NCBI GenBank assembly: GCA_037157565.1
Contig: JAZHRO010000024.1
Location: 13,212,501-13,276,500 of the forward strand
Direction of reading: 5' to 3'
DNA from: Thalassia testudinum
Taxonomy: Eukaryota; Streptophyta; Magnoliopsida; Alismatales; Hydrocharitaceae
Length of the DNA: 64,000 bases
The notes under the pieces were generated by a model, which was not told where the DNA came from, searched no databases, and worked only from the letters and a program-made list of their open reading frames with translations. This document shows positions 24,977 through 37,700 of this stretch, piece after piece. Position 1 is the first letter of the stretch. Every line of letters begins with the position of its first letter. The translations under genes were made by a program, and so were the position numbers.

Positions 24977-27900
24977 TGTTAAAGAATGTGTGGCCGATTT
25001 AGTACCACATCATGAGATATTGAGTATTGGAGTATATGGTGGCATATAAATAGGCATGTACCCCCCACTTGTTTCTTTAAGAAGAATAACAAAGATACAC
25101 GCCTATAGGGACACTTCTCCCGTGGTTTTCTCTCCACTCTTCGTGAGTGGGGCTTCCACGAAAATCCAAGTGTTCTTGATTTCTTTATGCTTTGATATTA
25201 TCCGTTTCCAATAATTTTTAATTTCAACTAGGTATCAAAGCGATTCGATTCTTTGATTCATCTTATTATCATATTTATCATTATTTTTTGGAGTTCCAAT
25301 TCATTTTTCATCCAAAGGAGCTGAAGGTGGCAAGATCGGATCATAGAAGATGATGCTGCTGACGAGTAAAAGGCAAAGACGAAGGAGATGATGGCGATGG
25401 CGAAGAGAGGGGCCATCGCAAGGGCCACAATGACGCTTGGAAGCGCTAGTGGTGTTGTTGATGTGTCGCTCTCCAGAGGAAGAAGAGGCATTGCCGCTAA
25501 TGGCGGCAATCGTGAGGAGCTGTACTGTAAATAAGGTGAAGAAGGCTACGACGAGACCTCTACTGAGGGCAGCGATCTCCAATGGCAAGCACGTTCAAGA
25601 GGTCATGGCGACGAAGATGGCAATGAAGATGGCGGCGACGAAGATGGCAATGAAGATGGCAGCGACGCAACATAAATGGCTGCTACTATCGAGAACCCTA
25701 AGCCACGCTCGACGAGTCCAAGCGACACTATTGCACAATCGATGGAGCGAGGAGTGACAGATCTCTCGCGACACACAAGATTGGAGGAGGTGAGATTGGA
25801 GGGAAAGAGATCAGCAACAATGCAATCGCAGGCGACGCTCAAGGATTGAGCTCATTTGAAACCTAACAAGGGTATTTTGCATTATTATACTCCTTTTATG
25901 TTTGACATGATAGTTGGGTTACGTTATTTGGAGAGAAGAAAAATATTAGAAGGAAAAAAATGAAATAAGAAAATGAGAGAAAAAATCATCTTAGATTAGA
26001 AAGAAAAAATATATCAAAAAAAAGAAGAAAAAAGGAAGAGTTTGAATTAAAAGAAAGAGGAGGAGAAGGTCTTCTCTTCATGATTTTTCTTTCCTTCTCA
26101 TTGTTTTATTCATCTCCCAAATGAGTAAGAGAGAGGAGTGTAGATCCTATTATAGTCATCCTCCATTTAGGAGTCCCTTTATACAAGATCACCACATAAG
26201 AAATCATAACTTTATGAGGTCCAAAGTTTCAAGGTCTCCAAAAATGGAGATCCAATTTTGACGTCCTTAGAGGAAGGGTCCACGTCAGGTTTCTATGTAG
26301 GAGATCCAGGTTCCTGGATGTCACGACCTGTTCCCGACTCCCTACAGAACCCAAAAACAGCTTGCCTCGACGAACCCCAAGACCGAGTTGTCCAACGAGA
26401 AATAACCAAATGCATATTCATTCAACAACCACACGAGTAATGTAACTAAGCAAAAAATATATAACTGATAATAAAAGAAAGAGAACAGCAAACCACTAGA
26501 TTTTTATAGGATACAGCAAAAAGGTATTGTCACAAATATAGCCATCACAACAGGAAACCGGTAGAAATATAACTGAGTATAACCACAAGCTATAGGTACT
26601 CACTACAATAAACTCTCTACAACGAAACCAAAGAGAGGAAACTATGGCTGGGCTCGACTGGGCCTAGCGTCCTCAGCAGCCGGTGGCTCTGGCTGCTCGA
26701 ATCCCTAACCTGAACATAGCTACAAAATTCGGGGTCAGCTAATGCTGAGTAGAGTGGTTGTTAAGTCATTTACATGCAACATAATTAATCAGTAACCAGC
26801 TAAACATTCAATTGTCGGTTAATTATTTTCATTTGTTTCCAATTCTCTGGTTTATATGTTTCTGAGTCGAGTACGATAATCAGGTTCCATGATATTGCTT
26901 AATCTTCTTGTTCCCTAAAGGAACGATCTTGCTCGTAGCTTTCCCGTGATGCAGGATGTACACGTGGTGCTCGCCTAGCCAAGAGTCCCTCATGATAGTC
27001 CTACACCCGGTCTACTACCCCGAGGTTACTGTCGCAACGTAGCGGTGACTACGACATGCACGATAAGCGCACAGGTACCTATCCCGCATTAACACGCGGT
27101 CAGTCGTTTCCACTAGCAGGTACGCCCAAAAATGTACAGCATTGAACAGTATAGAGCCTTGCCCTCTCAGAACAGGGGGTCTCACCCCTCAGAACAGAAC
27201 AGGGGTCTCACCCCTCCAAAGTCCACGTACCCTCGTCCAACTATCCCAATTTGCCCAGCGGGCCTAGCAAGAGTCAGTGTAAGGTGGACAAACCTAACCC
27301 GGGGTCCCATGGGGCAGCAAACTCCCCCCTACACTAAGTAGCTCACCCTGTTACCACGTACGCGAGGGCCAAACATGAATCATTGTAGAGTGGCCAAACC
27401 TAACCTCAAATCTCAACCCAAGGGCCAATTAGCTCCCCTCTACTCTAAAAGGATAGTTGCTCTCCTCGGTACCAAGTACACGAGGGTCAGCTCACTTCCC
27501 TTAACCAAGCCCGAACAGCCACTCGTAACATGTTCCAAAACCATCAGGTTTTCCATAGTACAGTATTCTTAGTTACTTTCTAAATTCCCCGTAGGGTTCG
27601 TACATAGGCTTTCTCATTTCCACATTTGATTCATTAAATGCGTATCAGGAAGCTCAAGATTTCACAATCGATTATTCAGTACATCGCAGGTATTTCCATT
27701 CATGTCATGGTTTATTAAATGTAGTACAAGCAGCTCATGATTTACTACTTTCAGGAAGCATCATTAAATGCGCATTCATTTCTTTCAGCCCTAGTGTTCA
27801 TTTCACAACCTAAGGTTCAATCAAATATTTTTAAAGTAGCATGCATCCATCTCTTTCAGCCCTAAGTTCATCTCACAACCTCGGGTTCAATCAAATAATT

Positions 27901-29477
27901 CTAAAGCATGCAATTTACTTATTAATTCTCGGATTAGAGCGAATCACTCTACCAGGTCAACCGGGTGGAATGGGGGCTCATACGGTAGCTCCTAACGTCT
28001 CCATAGGTCTCGTATACTCTACAAACTAGAGACCTACAACATTGACCGATAGGTCCAACGAGCTCAAAAGTACATAGACAATATACCATTATGTAGAGAA
28101 ACTCGAACGGAAACCAACGACGTTTCGTTTGAGGAAATCCATCTCCATTTGGGCCCTGAATGAGCCCAAAAACACCAACCCTAACCAAAATCAGACGTTT
28201 GGGAAGAGTCCCAAACGTCTTAAATGAACTCAGATACTCATCTTGCTCGGGGCACCTTTTTCGGATGTCTGGAACTCCGTGTAGACGTCTGAGGGTGTCT
28301 TCAGACGTCTGAAGACACTCTCGAATGTCTGAAACCGCCTCGGTTCTCGCACCGACGCACCTCCCCAACCTCTGACACATGCATGTGAGGTCGAACTCGG
28401 CAGGGAGAAAATGATTGAAAAAGTATGTGCTATCAGACGTCTGGTATTACCTCTGGATGTCTGGATAGACGTCTGATTCTACAGAAAAATAACTCCACAG
28501 AACCGTTTGCGAGCTCTCTCTCCCACAGAAGCTGCAGCAACTACAGCACCTCCCCGTCTCCCTCATGAGCCCACTGCTCTCAGGCCTCTGGTATCCTCTC
28601 CTCTCTGCTCTCTCCTCTTGTTCCCTCTCAGCGGTGGTGTGGTAACGAATGGAGGGGGGGCTTATAGGAGATGGGAGGTATGGGAAGAGGTAAGGTGGAG
28701 GTGGAGGGACTGGGAGGGTGTCGTGGGTGATGGATGGGGTGGCGTGAGGGGTGTGTGTGCGTAGGGTAGGGGGATGGGATGAGAGATGGTGGGGTAAGGT
28801 GTGCGGATGGGAAAATTAAGGGGGCACCCCCGTAAGTTCTCTTTTCCCTCGCATACTGACAATAAAAACCTATGGGGGTTCAAATTGCACAAAAAACCCC
28901 TAAAAATTCTGCAAATGACAAACGACCCTTTGGGAGGGTCATTTCACTGGACTCCAGAGAGATTTAATTTCAAGGTCTTCAAAAGAAGACCCATGTGAGG
29001 GATACTAAATGGAGAGCCACCAGCACCAGTTAAGGTCTCCAAAGGAGAGGCACATGTTAAAGCCAACTACAGTAGTGCCTCCAACAGCTCCAGACCTCGC
29101 TGATGTGTCATCATCAGCACACCCACCTACAAGCAAGAACCAATTGAGAGAGTTGTGTTATGTCGTGTAGAATGGGATTTTGTTGTGGTACAAGCTGAGC
29201 ATTCCATGCTCCGCTTGAGGGGGAGTGTTGGGAGAATTTGTGATTGGCTTAGTACCACGTCGTAAGATGTGGAGTGTTGGAGTGTGTGGTAGCTTATAAA
29301 CAGGCATGTACCCCCCACTTATTTCTTTAAGAAGAATAACAAATATATACGCCCATAGGGCACTTCTCCCATGATTTTCTCCTCGCTCTTCGTGAGCGCG
29401 GTTTGCACGTAAAACCAAGAGTTCTTGATTTCTTTATGCTTTGATATTGTCTGTGTCTGCTAGTTTTAATTTCAACT
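24977..29477 (+). mobile_element. Short non-coding LTR element (family S), nested in a LINE
   Basis: The LTRs are 24977-25229 and 29226-29477 (253 and 252 bp), beginning TGTT and ending TTTCAACT. The primer-site remnant AGGTATCAAAGC is at 25230-25241 and a polypurine tract (CTTGAGGGGGAG) sits before 29226. The flanks are CCATT (24972-24976) and CCTTT (29478-29482), a duplication with one change. Net length without the solo LTR inside is about 1.9 kb. The internal region holds short tandem repeats (ATGGCAATGAAGATGGCGGC-like, 25600-25670) and no gag or pol. Confidence 0.85.
26314..28951 (+). mobile_element. Gypsy-like solo LTR, 2.6 kb, with CTGGA duplication
   Basis: The sequence 26319-28946 begins TGTCACGACC and ends CATTTCA. 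It is flanked by CTGGA on both sides (26314-26318, 28947-28951). The TGTCACGACC start and the text near 26730 (GTCAGCTAATGCTGAGTAGA) are typical of long Ty3/Gypsy LTRs in plants. No primer site, polypurine tract or internal genes occur, so it is a solo LTR. The related element at 39258-41309 has the uninterrupted site (TTCCTGGACTCC at about 40790), which shows the empty target. Confidence 0.75.
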
Positions 29478-31388
29478 CCTTTGCCGACCGTTTTCAAGCC
29501 TTTACCAAAAGGCGGCCACAAGGTAGGTGGAGATTGGGTCCTTCTGAGATGGCCAAGCTGGATGAGGTGGTTAGGACGAATTTACTCAAACCTGTTTCAA
29601 GGGAGGTGCTCAAGGCAGTTCATGGATTGAAGGCGGAAGGCCAGCTAGGACCAGATGCGTTGCCAGTGTTGTTCTTTAGGGAGTTATGGGGTATGGTAGG
29701 GGAGGACGCATTGGCAATGGTGAGGGAAGTCTTTCAAGAGAACCGTGGCTTTGAGAGGCCAAATCGATTCTTCCTTTTCTTACTCCCTAAGAAGCCCAGA
29801 GTGGCTTGTGTTGATGGCTTTCACCCCATCGCTCTATCCAATGCGATTTACTTAATTGTAGACAAGACTTTTGCGAATTTCCTACGATCTGTGTTGCCCC
29901 TCATGATATCTCTGATACAATCTGCTTTTATCTCGGGAAGATACACTATGGATTCTTTTGTACTGGTTAAGGAGATGGCTGCTTCCTAGAATTGAATAGA
30001 TTTTCCTGCCTTTATATGGAAAGTGGATTTCTTGAAGGCTTACGAATCCATTTCTTGGACCTATTTATGAGAGATTTTTAGAAAAAGGGGTTTTCCAAAG
30101 GTTTAGGTCAAGCTCATGAGACAGTGTGTCACGACAACATGTTTCTCGATGCTTGTTAATGGGAGGTCTTCAAAATCTTGGACGTAGTCGCAGAGGGTTG
30201 TTAGGCAGGGTTGCCCTTTAGGGCCACTACTTTTCAATATTGTCATTGACACCCTAGCTTTCTTGGACTACAAGGGATGTAGGGAGGTCCTTTTCCAGTT
30301 TCACGTTGACTGGTGATGTAGCTCTACTCACACCACTGTTGTAGTATCCTGATGATACGGTATCCTTTATACAAGGTGATGTCAGCCAGGCTGAGCATAT
30401 TAGGCAATTGGTGAGATCGTTTAGTGACATCTGTGGCCTACTAGTTAATGGAAGGAAGTCGGCTTTCATTTTATTTCATTGGGACAGAGGTGTGGAGGAG
30501 AGCATTGCTAGCACTCTACATACGCTGATTATTCGACTACCAATTACGTATCTCGGTCTACCACTGAAGGGAAGGCAATTAGTGATGTCGGACTGGAGGC
30601 CTGTGGAGGAGAGAATGGCCAAAACATTGAATGGTTGGAGTAAAAGACTCTTATCCAAAGGTAGCAAGCTTGTTTTGGTTAAGGCGATATTGTCCGCAAT
30701 TCCTCTTTTTTACTTTTCCTTAAGATCTTAGCAAAGTTGGAGATGGCCCGAAAAAGATTCTTTTGGAAGGGGCCTGACCATCAAGGTCACTTTTTCCAGC
30801 TCATTCCATGGAAGGAGGTTTGCAAACCAAACAAGAGCGGTGGCATGGGCATAAGGCAACTTGATGAGTTCAATGATGCACTTCATATGAAGTGGGTGAC
30901 AAGATTTCTTGTAGGAGGAGATGGGCTTCTAGATAAGTTGTCAAAAGATTCTTATGGGCCCCCTGTTGAGGTAGCTTCTAGACATTCTCAACTGGATCGC
31001 CCATTAGCTTTTTAGGCATCTATGGAGCCTTTTATTGCATGCAGCATTTCTTCCAATTTCTTTGGACCAAGGCTTGGTGGAGGGTATTCTTTTCGTTTTT
31101 AGAAGGAAGATTGGATGGGGGGTGGCAATTTCCAATCTTTATTCCCACATTCGTTTGGTTTAACTCGAGATAAAGACGTGCTTGTTTCAAACATTTTGGA
31201 CAGTGATTCCAAATCTTGGTCTCCAATTTTGCAACATGGTCTTTCTAATGCATCCATGGAAAAGCTGCAGGACTTGCTTTAGTTGCTTCATTGGATCTCT
31301 GTTGGGGATGAGCATCTCGATAGTTTTAGGTGGAAAGAGGGTGTTTACACTGTGGCAAAATGATGGGAACACCATCATAGGCCCTAAC
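29478..31388 (+). pseudogene. Split LINE, part 2 (reverse transcriptase)
   Basis: An open stretch at 29441-29989 begins in the LTR and runs into RT: VSREVLKAVHGLKAEGQLGP, then LLPKKPRVACVDGFHPIALS and LISLIQSAFISGRYTMDSFV-like text (the motif QSAFI.GR). It continues with VRQGCPLGPLLFNIVIDT near 30205. The catalytic box at 30345-30356 is YPDD rather than YADD. Later comes WSKRLLSKGSKLVLVKAILS (30630-30690) and GHFFQLIPWKEVCKPN (30785). It has multiple stops and frameshifts. Confidence 0.8.
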
Positions 31389-33944
31389 TGGCCACTTTTA
31401 GTCAGGTTTAAAAGATCAAAGCTCCTACATATTCATCTGAGGGTCATATCTTGACCTTATTAAGTTTTGAGAAGAGAACAAAAAATCAGGATTAATTCTG
31501 TAATTTTAACAGCATATCATGAACGCAGAATAACCAAGGGGTTTGCTAGGGGTACAATAAAAGGTCTAATGAGCATTAAAGGCTAATAAAAGGGTCCACA
31601 CAGATAGAAATGGGCTTTCGTGTATTTCGAGAATTTACAGCAAACCCAAAATCCTAATTTCAAACCTGCTTAAATTACTGAGGTTCTGATCATGACAAAA
31701 TTCATCTAAACCTTCTAAAATTCATAGAAAAATATTCCATAAGATTTTGTACCCTTGATTAGACCTCTAGAACCCATTTTGACCTCAAACAAAGTCATAG
31801 GCACAGTTCTGCCCTAATTTAAGTTTTTGCACAAATTATGCAGTCAAACTTGGTCAAAACTAAAATCCGACTTCACCATTAGATTCCTTGGGTCCAAATT
31901 AAGTTTGTAGCAAAATTTATGCCCAATCAGAGTCCATTTTGACCTAGTTTGCATTTTGATCCAATCTAACTCTTTCTCTCTCAATTAACCCCTCAGCTTT
32001 TGAATTATTTGTAGATCGGTCCCTAACTTTCTCATTATTCTTTGCAAATGGATCCCTGCCACCATTAGTGTGAACACAGGAGCTCCGTCAAGATTCGAGC
32101 AAGGATTTCTCACTCGATTCTCAATCAAACTCTTCCAAATTTGAAGAGTAGATACCTTGGGAATTCCCTTCCAAGTGAACATGGCCATGAACCTTAATTC
32201 ATTCCCAATCTCTTAGACGAACGCATTAAAGAGATGGGTATCCGGTTGGCATGAAAATCTCAAGATTTGTAAGCTTGTTTCCAAGCTTGGAAGTCCTCTC
32301 TTAGGCCTATAAAAGGATCAGGGGCAAGAATCCTTGCTCCTTAGCAAGTTTTGGCAAGAGATACCCCTCCTTCCCTCTCCGACCACCTTCGCACTTTGCT
32401 CTGGCAACTCCTCTCCACTCTCCTCGTTTGACCTTCCAACAATCAAATTGGATGGCCCCCTACCTTCCTCCGTCTCTTCCGCATCTCTCCGGCCAAAGAG
32501 GGATTGTTCTCTGCCTCTTCATTGTCGCCGCCACCTCACCGGACTCCATCTTCTTCGGCTCCGGCTCGCTAACGCCAACCATCTCCATCCATCTCCTCCC
32601 CCTCTAAGCATCTCTATCCCTTCCTCTCTCCCTCTACTTTCTTTCCCTGCCCTCATAAGACACTCGCAACCACCGTATCACCCGCTACATCACCTTTGTC
32701 CTCCACTCCGACGAAGCCTCCCCGACGCCACACACCTCCAAACACTGCCGCTCCACATCCTCAAGCTCTGCCTCGACTCTCTCTACAAAAGCCCTCAACC
32801 AATTTCACTTTCCACCCACTGAAACTCCTCCCCAAGCACGACCTTCTCTGTTCGTTGTCTCTATCACCATCAGCCCTCCGCAAACCACCATACGCCACAC
32901 GACTACCACCACTGCACTCACCACTTCATGGAGAAACTTTTGAGCACATTTGACATGGCCGCGAGGCCGTGTTGTTGGTTTTCAAGTCTTCACCGGACAA
33001 CAGCCGCCACCCTCGACTTCTCCGATGACAGCTGCAGTCCTTCGACCATGATTCCTCCAGACAACACGCCCAGGTGAAGCGGCTCAGCTCCAGGTGCATC
33101 TCCAGACTCCCAATTGACAACAGCAGCCTCATCCTTGACTTCAATCAGAGGCTTCACCATATGTTACTCACACGCGAAGAGAACTCCATGGGATAGTCCC
33201 ACCTCGTGGATTCAGGAAGGTGCCACAAAGATAAGAGGAAACAGTCGCGTAACCAGTTCACCTTCGACACAGGGGTCAGGTCCCTCACGCGCCCCTCCCC
33301 ACATACGCCTTCGCCCGCGGTCACACCATGCGGGTCTAGGCTCTTATCCGATTACCCGACTAGCCAAGTCCGGTCTAGTCTGTCAGTTCTGAGAAGAGAG
33401 AAGAAAGAGAGGGAGAGGTGTTTTGCCCTTCACACCTTCTGCTCTCTACACTTAGCCAATCTCAAAGGAGGCCTGTGCCTCTCCCTTGAGGCACGAAGGA
33501 AGGAGAGAGGCCTTTGCCTCTTCTATGGAGCTGTGTTCTGCTGGTTCTGAAGCTACTATTGGTTCATTTAACTTGGTTGATGTGGAAAATTTGATTGAGA
33601 TACTGTGCATTTATTTGAGCTTAATATTAGGGGTTAATTTGGTAATTCAAATCACCATTTTAACACATTCTTTTTACACTTTGCTACTGGATTTCATATC
33701 TACATCATTTTGAGTAGTTCTAAATAAAGTTTTGATCATAGTTGCTTATATTTCTTGTGATTAGTGAGATTGAATTGCCATTACTTGCTCCCTATGTTCG
33801 ACCTCAGACTCTTCTCTGATTCTGAGTTATAAATTTAAATGATTTGAGCGATTTTGTCTCATACTACAACGCATCTCTTAAATAACGATGAATTCACTTA
33901 AACACAAAGGCTTATAAGAAGTCGACACTAGAGATAGGTCTAAC
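31384..33944. mobile_element. LTR-like insertion, 2.55 kb, in the split LINE
   Basis: The two LINE halves join if 31389-33939 is removed together with one copy of CTAAC (31384-31388, 33940-33944). The insert starts TGGCCACTTT, has a CTATAAAAGG box near 32308, and near its right end holds TTACTTGCTCCCTATGTTCG, a phrase common near the 3' end of some Ty3/Gypsy LTRs. It has no gag or pol. The right end is not a standard CA, so the boundary is uncertain. It may be a solo LTR in plus orientation. Confidence 0.5.
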
Positions 33945-34440
33945 AACTCTGGTCTAAGAGGATTGTTCTCTGGTTTGGAGGTTACCTATTCCTCTAAAGG
34001 TCAAAATATTCTTATGGTTGTTTAGGAGGAAAAAGCTAGTGACGAAAGTTGCCCGATCTAGATGGGCTATTGATGATTATTTGAATTGCATCTTTTGTGG
34101 GGTTGCAACAGAAGATCTTGAACACCTTTTTTTTTTAATAGCAGATTTTGAACACCTATTCTTTCGGTACAACTTCTCAAAGTAAGTCCGAGCGAGATTC
34201 AATATTCGATGAGCCGATCTGTCCTCTTTTGCAACTTATTGGGATCCTTTCCACACGCTTCTGCATGTAGATACAACTAGGTCGGTGAATGCAGTGGTTG
34301 TGTTGTGGTTGATTTGGTTGCAACGCAATGGCTCAACTTTTAGGAGGGAAAGAGCATGGGTTTAGAATGTAACAAGAGAGGCATGCTGTCGGTCTAAGTT
34401 GTGGCTGGAATATCTGTAAGTTCATTCCTTTTTGAATTAA
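33945..34440 (+). pseudogene. Split LINE, part 3 (zf-RVT C-terminus)
   Basis: The reading EDCSLVWRLPIPLKVKIFLW, then LFRRKKLVTKVARSRWAIDD, then CIFCGVATEDLEHLF is the L1 zinc-binding C-terminal region. A tail-only micro-insertion at 34128-34142 splits it, and EHLFF is seen twice because of the duplication. It ends with VLWLIWLQRNGSTFRRERAW near 34300. Confidence 0.75.
34113..34157 (-). mobile_element. LINE tail-only micro-insertion with 15-bp duplication
   Basis: The insert 34128-34142 is nine T followed by AATAGC (sense GCTATTAAAAAAAAA). It lies between AGATCTTGAACACCT (34113-34127) and AGATTTTGAACACCT (34143-34157), differing at one base. Because the target is LINE coding sequence, the duplication is visible in protein too (EHLFF repeated). 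Confidence 0.65.
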
Positions 34441-34779
34441 ATGAATTTCTGAATAATTGCTTAGTGCACAGTAATCATCCTCTCGCCTCTTAAATAAAAA
34501 GTCTAAGCCAAATTACAAACATCTTTTATCATCTCTTGCTGCCTAATCGATTGCCAAGCTCAAGTCTATTGTTAATTCCAAGTAGGTGGAAGGCAAGCAA
34601 GAAGAGATGAAGGCTCCAGTGAAGAAGCAAACTTGAGATGTGGTGAGAATTCCCAAAGGAGACATTGCAAGAACACAATAGGTGTACATTGTAATGCACC
34701 TAATGGAACAATAGATGCATACAAGGATAGATTGGCTACAAAAGGAATTAATGAGAAATATGGAAATGATTACTCCTTT

Positions 34780-37700
34780 TTTTAAAAAAAAGAAAGGATG
34801 GTTATCCGGTTAATAACCACCCAGTAATTATATAAATTAATAAAAGGCCCAAAACATGGCTAAATTACAAACCCGACGCCCGAAGAAGAATTAAAGACAA
34901 ACACTAGCAACAAAATTCTTCACATACAAACGCTGCCCCTAAAAATAACATCAATCATTTCCAACCAAATGCCCCACAGCACTACTAAAGGCTTAGCTCT
35001 CTCCTTTTTCATTCTAAAGACAATCTGGTCACCATTCTCGTTATCACTCCTAAAAGATCTTCAAAAATCAACAAACGTAAACAGCGCTAACCACCTAGGG
35101 TTAAAGTGACTCCAAATCTGTGCAATCAAGGAACAACGGAAGAACAGATGGTCAACATCCTCATCCACCATTCTACAAAGTGGGGAGGCCTTCTCCGCCT
35201 CAGGCACCCATCTTACTCTCCATACCCTCGTCATGAGTCTACCTTTCCTGAGTAGCCAAGAAAAAATCTTCACCTTCAGCGAGCAAGTTATTGACCAAAC
35301 AGACCGACAATCCCTAATGACATCGACGTTCGTCCACAGGACCCCATTCCCTAACCTTTTATATGCATACCTAACAGAAAGTCACCCTCCTCCCACAAGA
35401 ATGCATTAGCACCACCCTCCGGTTGGAATCGATCCAACTCCTATAGTAACGTTCGAACCTCCTATATCATCTAATATGACAAGTTCCCCACAAAAAATGG
35501 GCACCAACAACCATCCCACAACTCAACCACCTTGGCCTCCTTAACTGCAGCCACCGCAAACAATATGGGGAAAACGATCTCTCAATCTCCCTTGACCCAT
35601 CCAATTATCTAGCCAAAATCTAAACAGCTGACCCATACCCATAAAGGGAGTAAAGAAGCCATGTACCTTGGATGCCACCATAGAAAGCCCCCTAAAAAAA
35701 GTGAGAGCTCGACAGGCGAGACAACAAGAGATCCCAGTACATTGGGTTACCATAGCAAGCCTGCAAGATCCTTCCCAAGAGGCCCTTCTTATTCTCAAGG
35801 AGTCTATGAATCCACTTAGTTAAAAAAACTATCATTCATCCTTCCCAACTCTCTAACTCTTAACCCTCCTTTCATGGGCTTACACACCTCCTCCCAGGCC
35901 ACCATCCTCTCCCCATTCCCATTTGATCCATAATTCTTCCAGAAGAAATTTCTCATTAGCTTAAAGATTCTCTTTTCAATCCATAGTGACAACTTCAAGA
36001 CGAATATAAAATAGGAAGGCATGAAAGACAACACCACCTTTATTAGCACTAGCTTGCCCCCTCTAGACAAAACCTTGGATGCCCAACCTGCCAATCTCCC
36101 CTCCAACCTCTCAACCAAGGGGTTCCACTCCTACAATAGGAATCCTCCTATTTGGCAAAGGAAGACCAAGGTCGGAGATGGATAGAGAACCCTCTAGCGT
36201 ACGAAGAGCTACACTGCACCTACTAGCCTCCTCGAATGTCATTTGGATTGGAACAAAGGATGACTTGGAGAAATTTATTTGTAGCCCTAACACCTCTGCC
36301 ACAGAACCATGCACAAAGTGTCATCGGCATACTAAAGCACAGGTATCACAATCTCGTCTCCTAATGGGAAACCCATAATTAGGCTCCTTTCACAAGCTCT
36401 GACTGCCAAAATAAAAAGCATCAGTGCCAAAAGGTAGCCCTGTCTAACTCCCCTTCTCAACTATATCCATCCACATGTTGGGTTACCATTTATAAGAATT
36501 GAGAAGGAAGTCATAATGACGTAGCACTTCATCCAGTCTACCCAACGAGGGGTAAAACCCCTTTTAATCATGAAGGCCTAAAACAACGACCATTGCATCG
36601 AATCATAAGCCTTCCAAAAATCTACCTTCCATAAAAACACCTTCTTCTCCCTTCTCCAACAAGCGAGAATCTATGAAGCAATGACATAGCCATCCAGAAT
36701 ATTACAACCTGGGACAAAGGTCGTCTGCACCTGAGAAACAACTCCTGCTAAGACTCCCCTCAGCTTATTTCCTAAGGCCTTTGCCACAATCAAATAGATG
36801 GCATTTGACAACACCATATGCCTGTAGTCGTCAATGGCCTCCGCCCTCCCTTCTTAGGCAGCAAAAGCATGAAGAATTTATTGAGTTTGTTAAAGCCCAT
36901 ATTACCATCCATAAACTCAATGATCACCTATAAGACGTCCTCCTTAACAAGCATCCAAAACTCCTTTAAAAAGTGCACCAGGAAACCATCAGGACCAGGA
37001 CATCCATCAACATTCAACCCTCAAACTGCCTTCCAAACCCCACCCTTACTGAAAAGCAACATGAGCCTATCCTAGTCGCCATTGATGCCTGGGATCTCCA
37101 TTCCCAACCACCTCCATGTCCCTCCCCTCCTCCTAATAAACTCCTTGTACTTTGCAGCAGCGTTGCCTACCACATCCCTACCTACATATTCTATATCATG
37201 CACTGGCAAATTATCAATCCAATTTCTTTGCCTTCTCCTCGAGGCCATCAAACGGAAAAATCAAGTGTTGGAGTCTCCCTCCTCCAACTACTTCTATCTA
37301 GACCTCGCCTTCCATTCCAACTCAACCTTTCTATCCTCCATCTAGATCACTCGCAAGTACTCTACTGTAGCCACCCGCTCCTTAAACAAGAGACCAATAT
37401 CTTCCACCTTGTCTAACATCGCAACCTCAACAAGCACTTCCCCTTTCTTTCTATTCTGTTCTTCTTTGATTTGCCTCCTATACGCCTAGAGGAACGTCCT
37501 CAACACCCGTAACTTGGCTTCCAACCTCGCCACTGTCAATCCGCTCGACTAACATGAACTCAACTTCTCTAATTACTCCTTAAATCCCTCCTGCAACTCC
37601 GCTCTATCAAATTTGAAGTAGGTCCCAAATTGACTTCATTCTTTTGACTAGCAAAGTAACGATGTGTGATCTAAAAATGGCCTCTCCATGGGTCAAACCT

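Noticed and set aside
32334..32822. A 162-residue plus-strand protein
   Set aside because: Its Ser/Pro/Leu-rich text comes from a pyrimidine-rich LTR-like stretch after a TATA box; no family resemblance.
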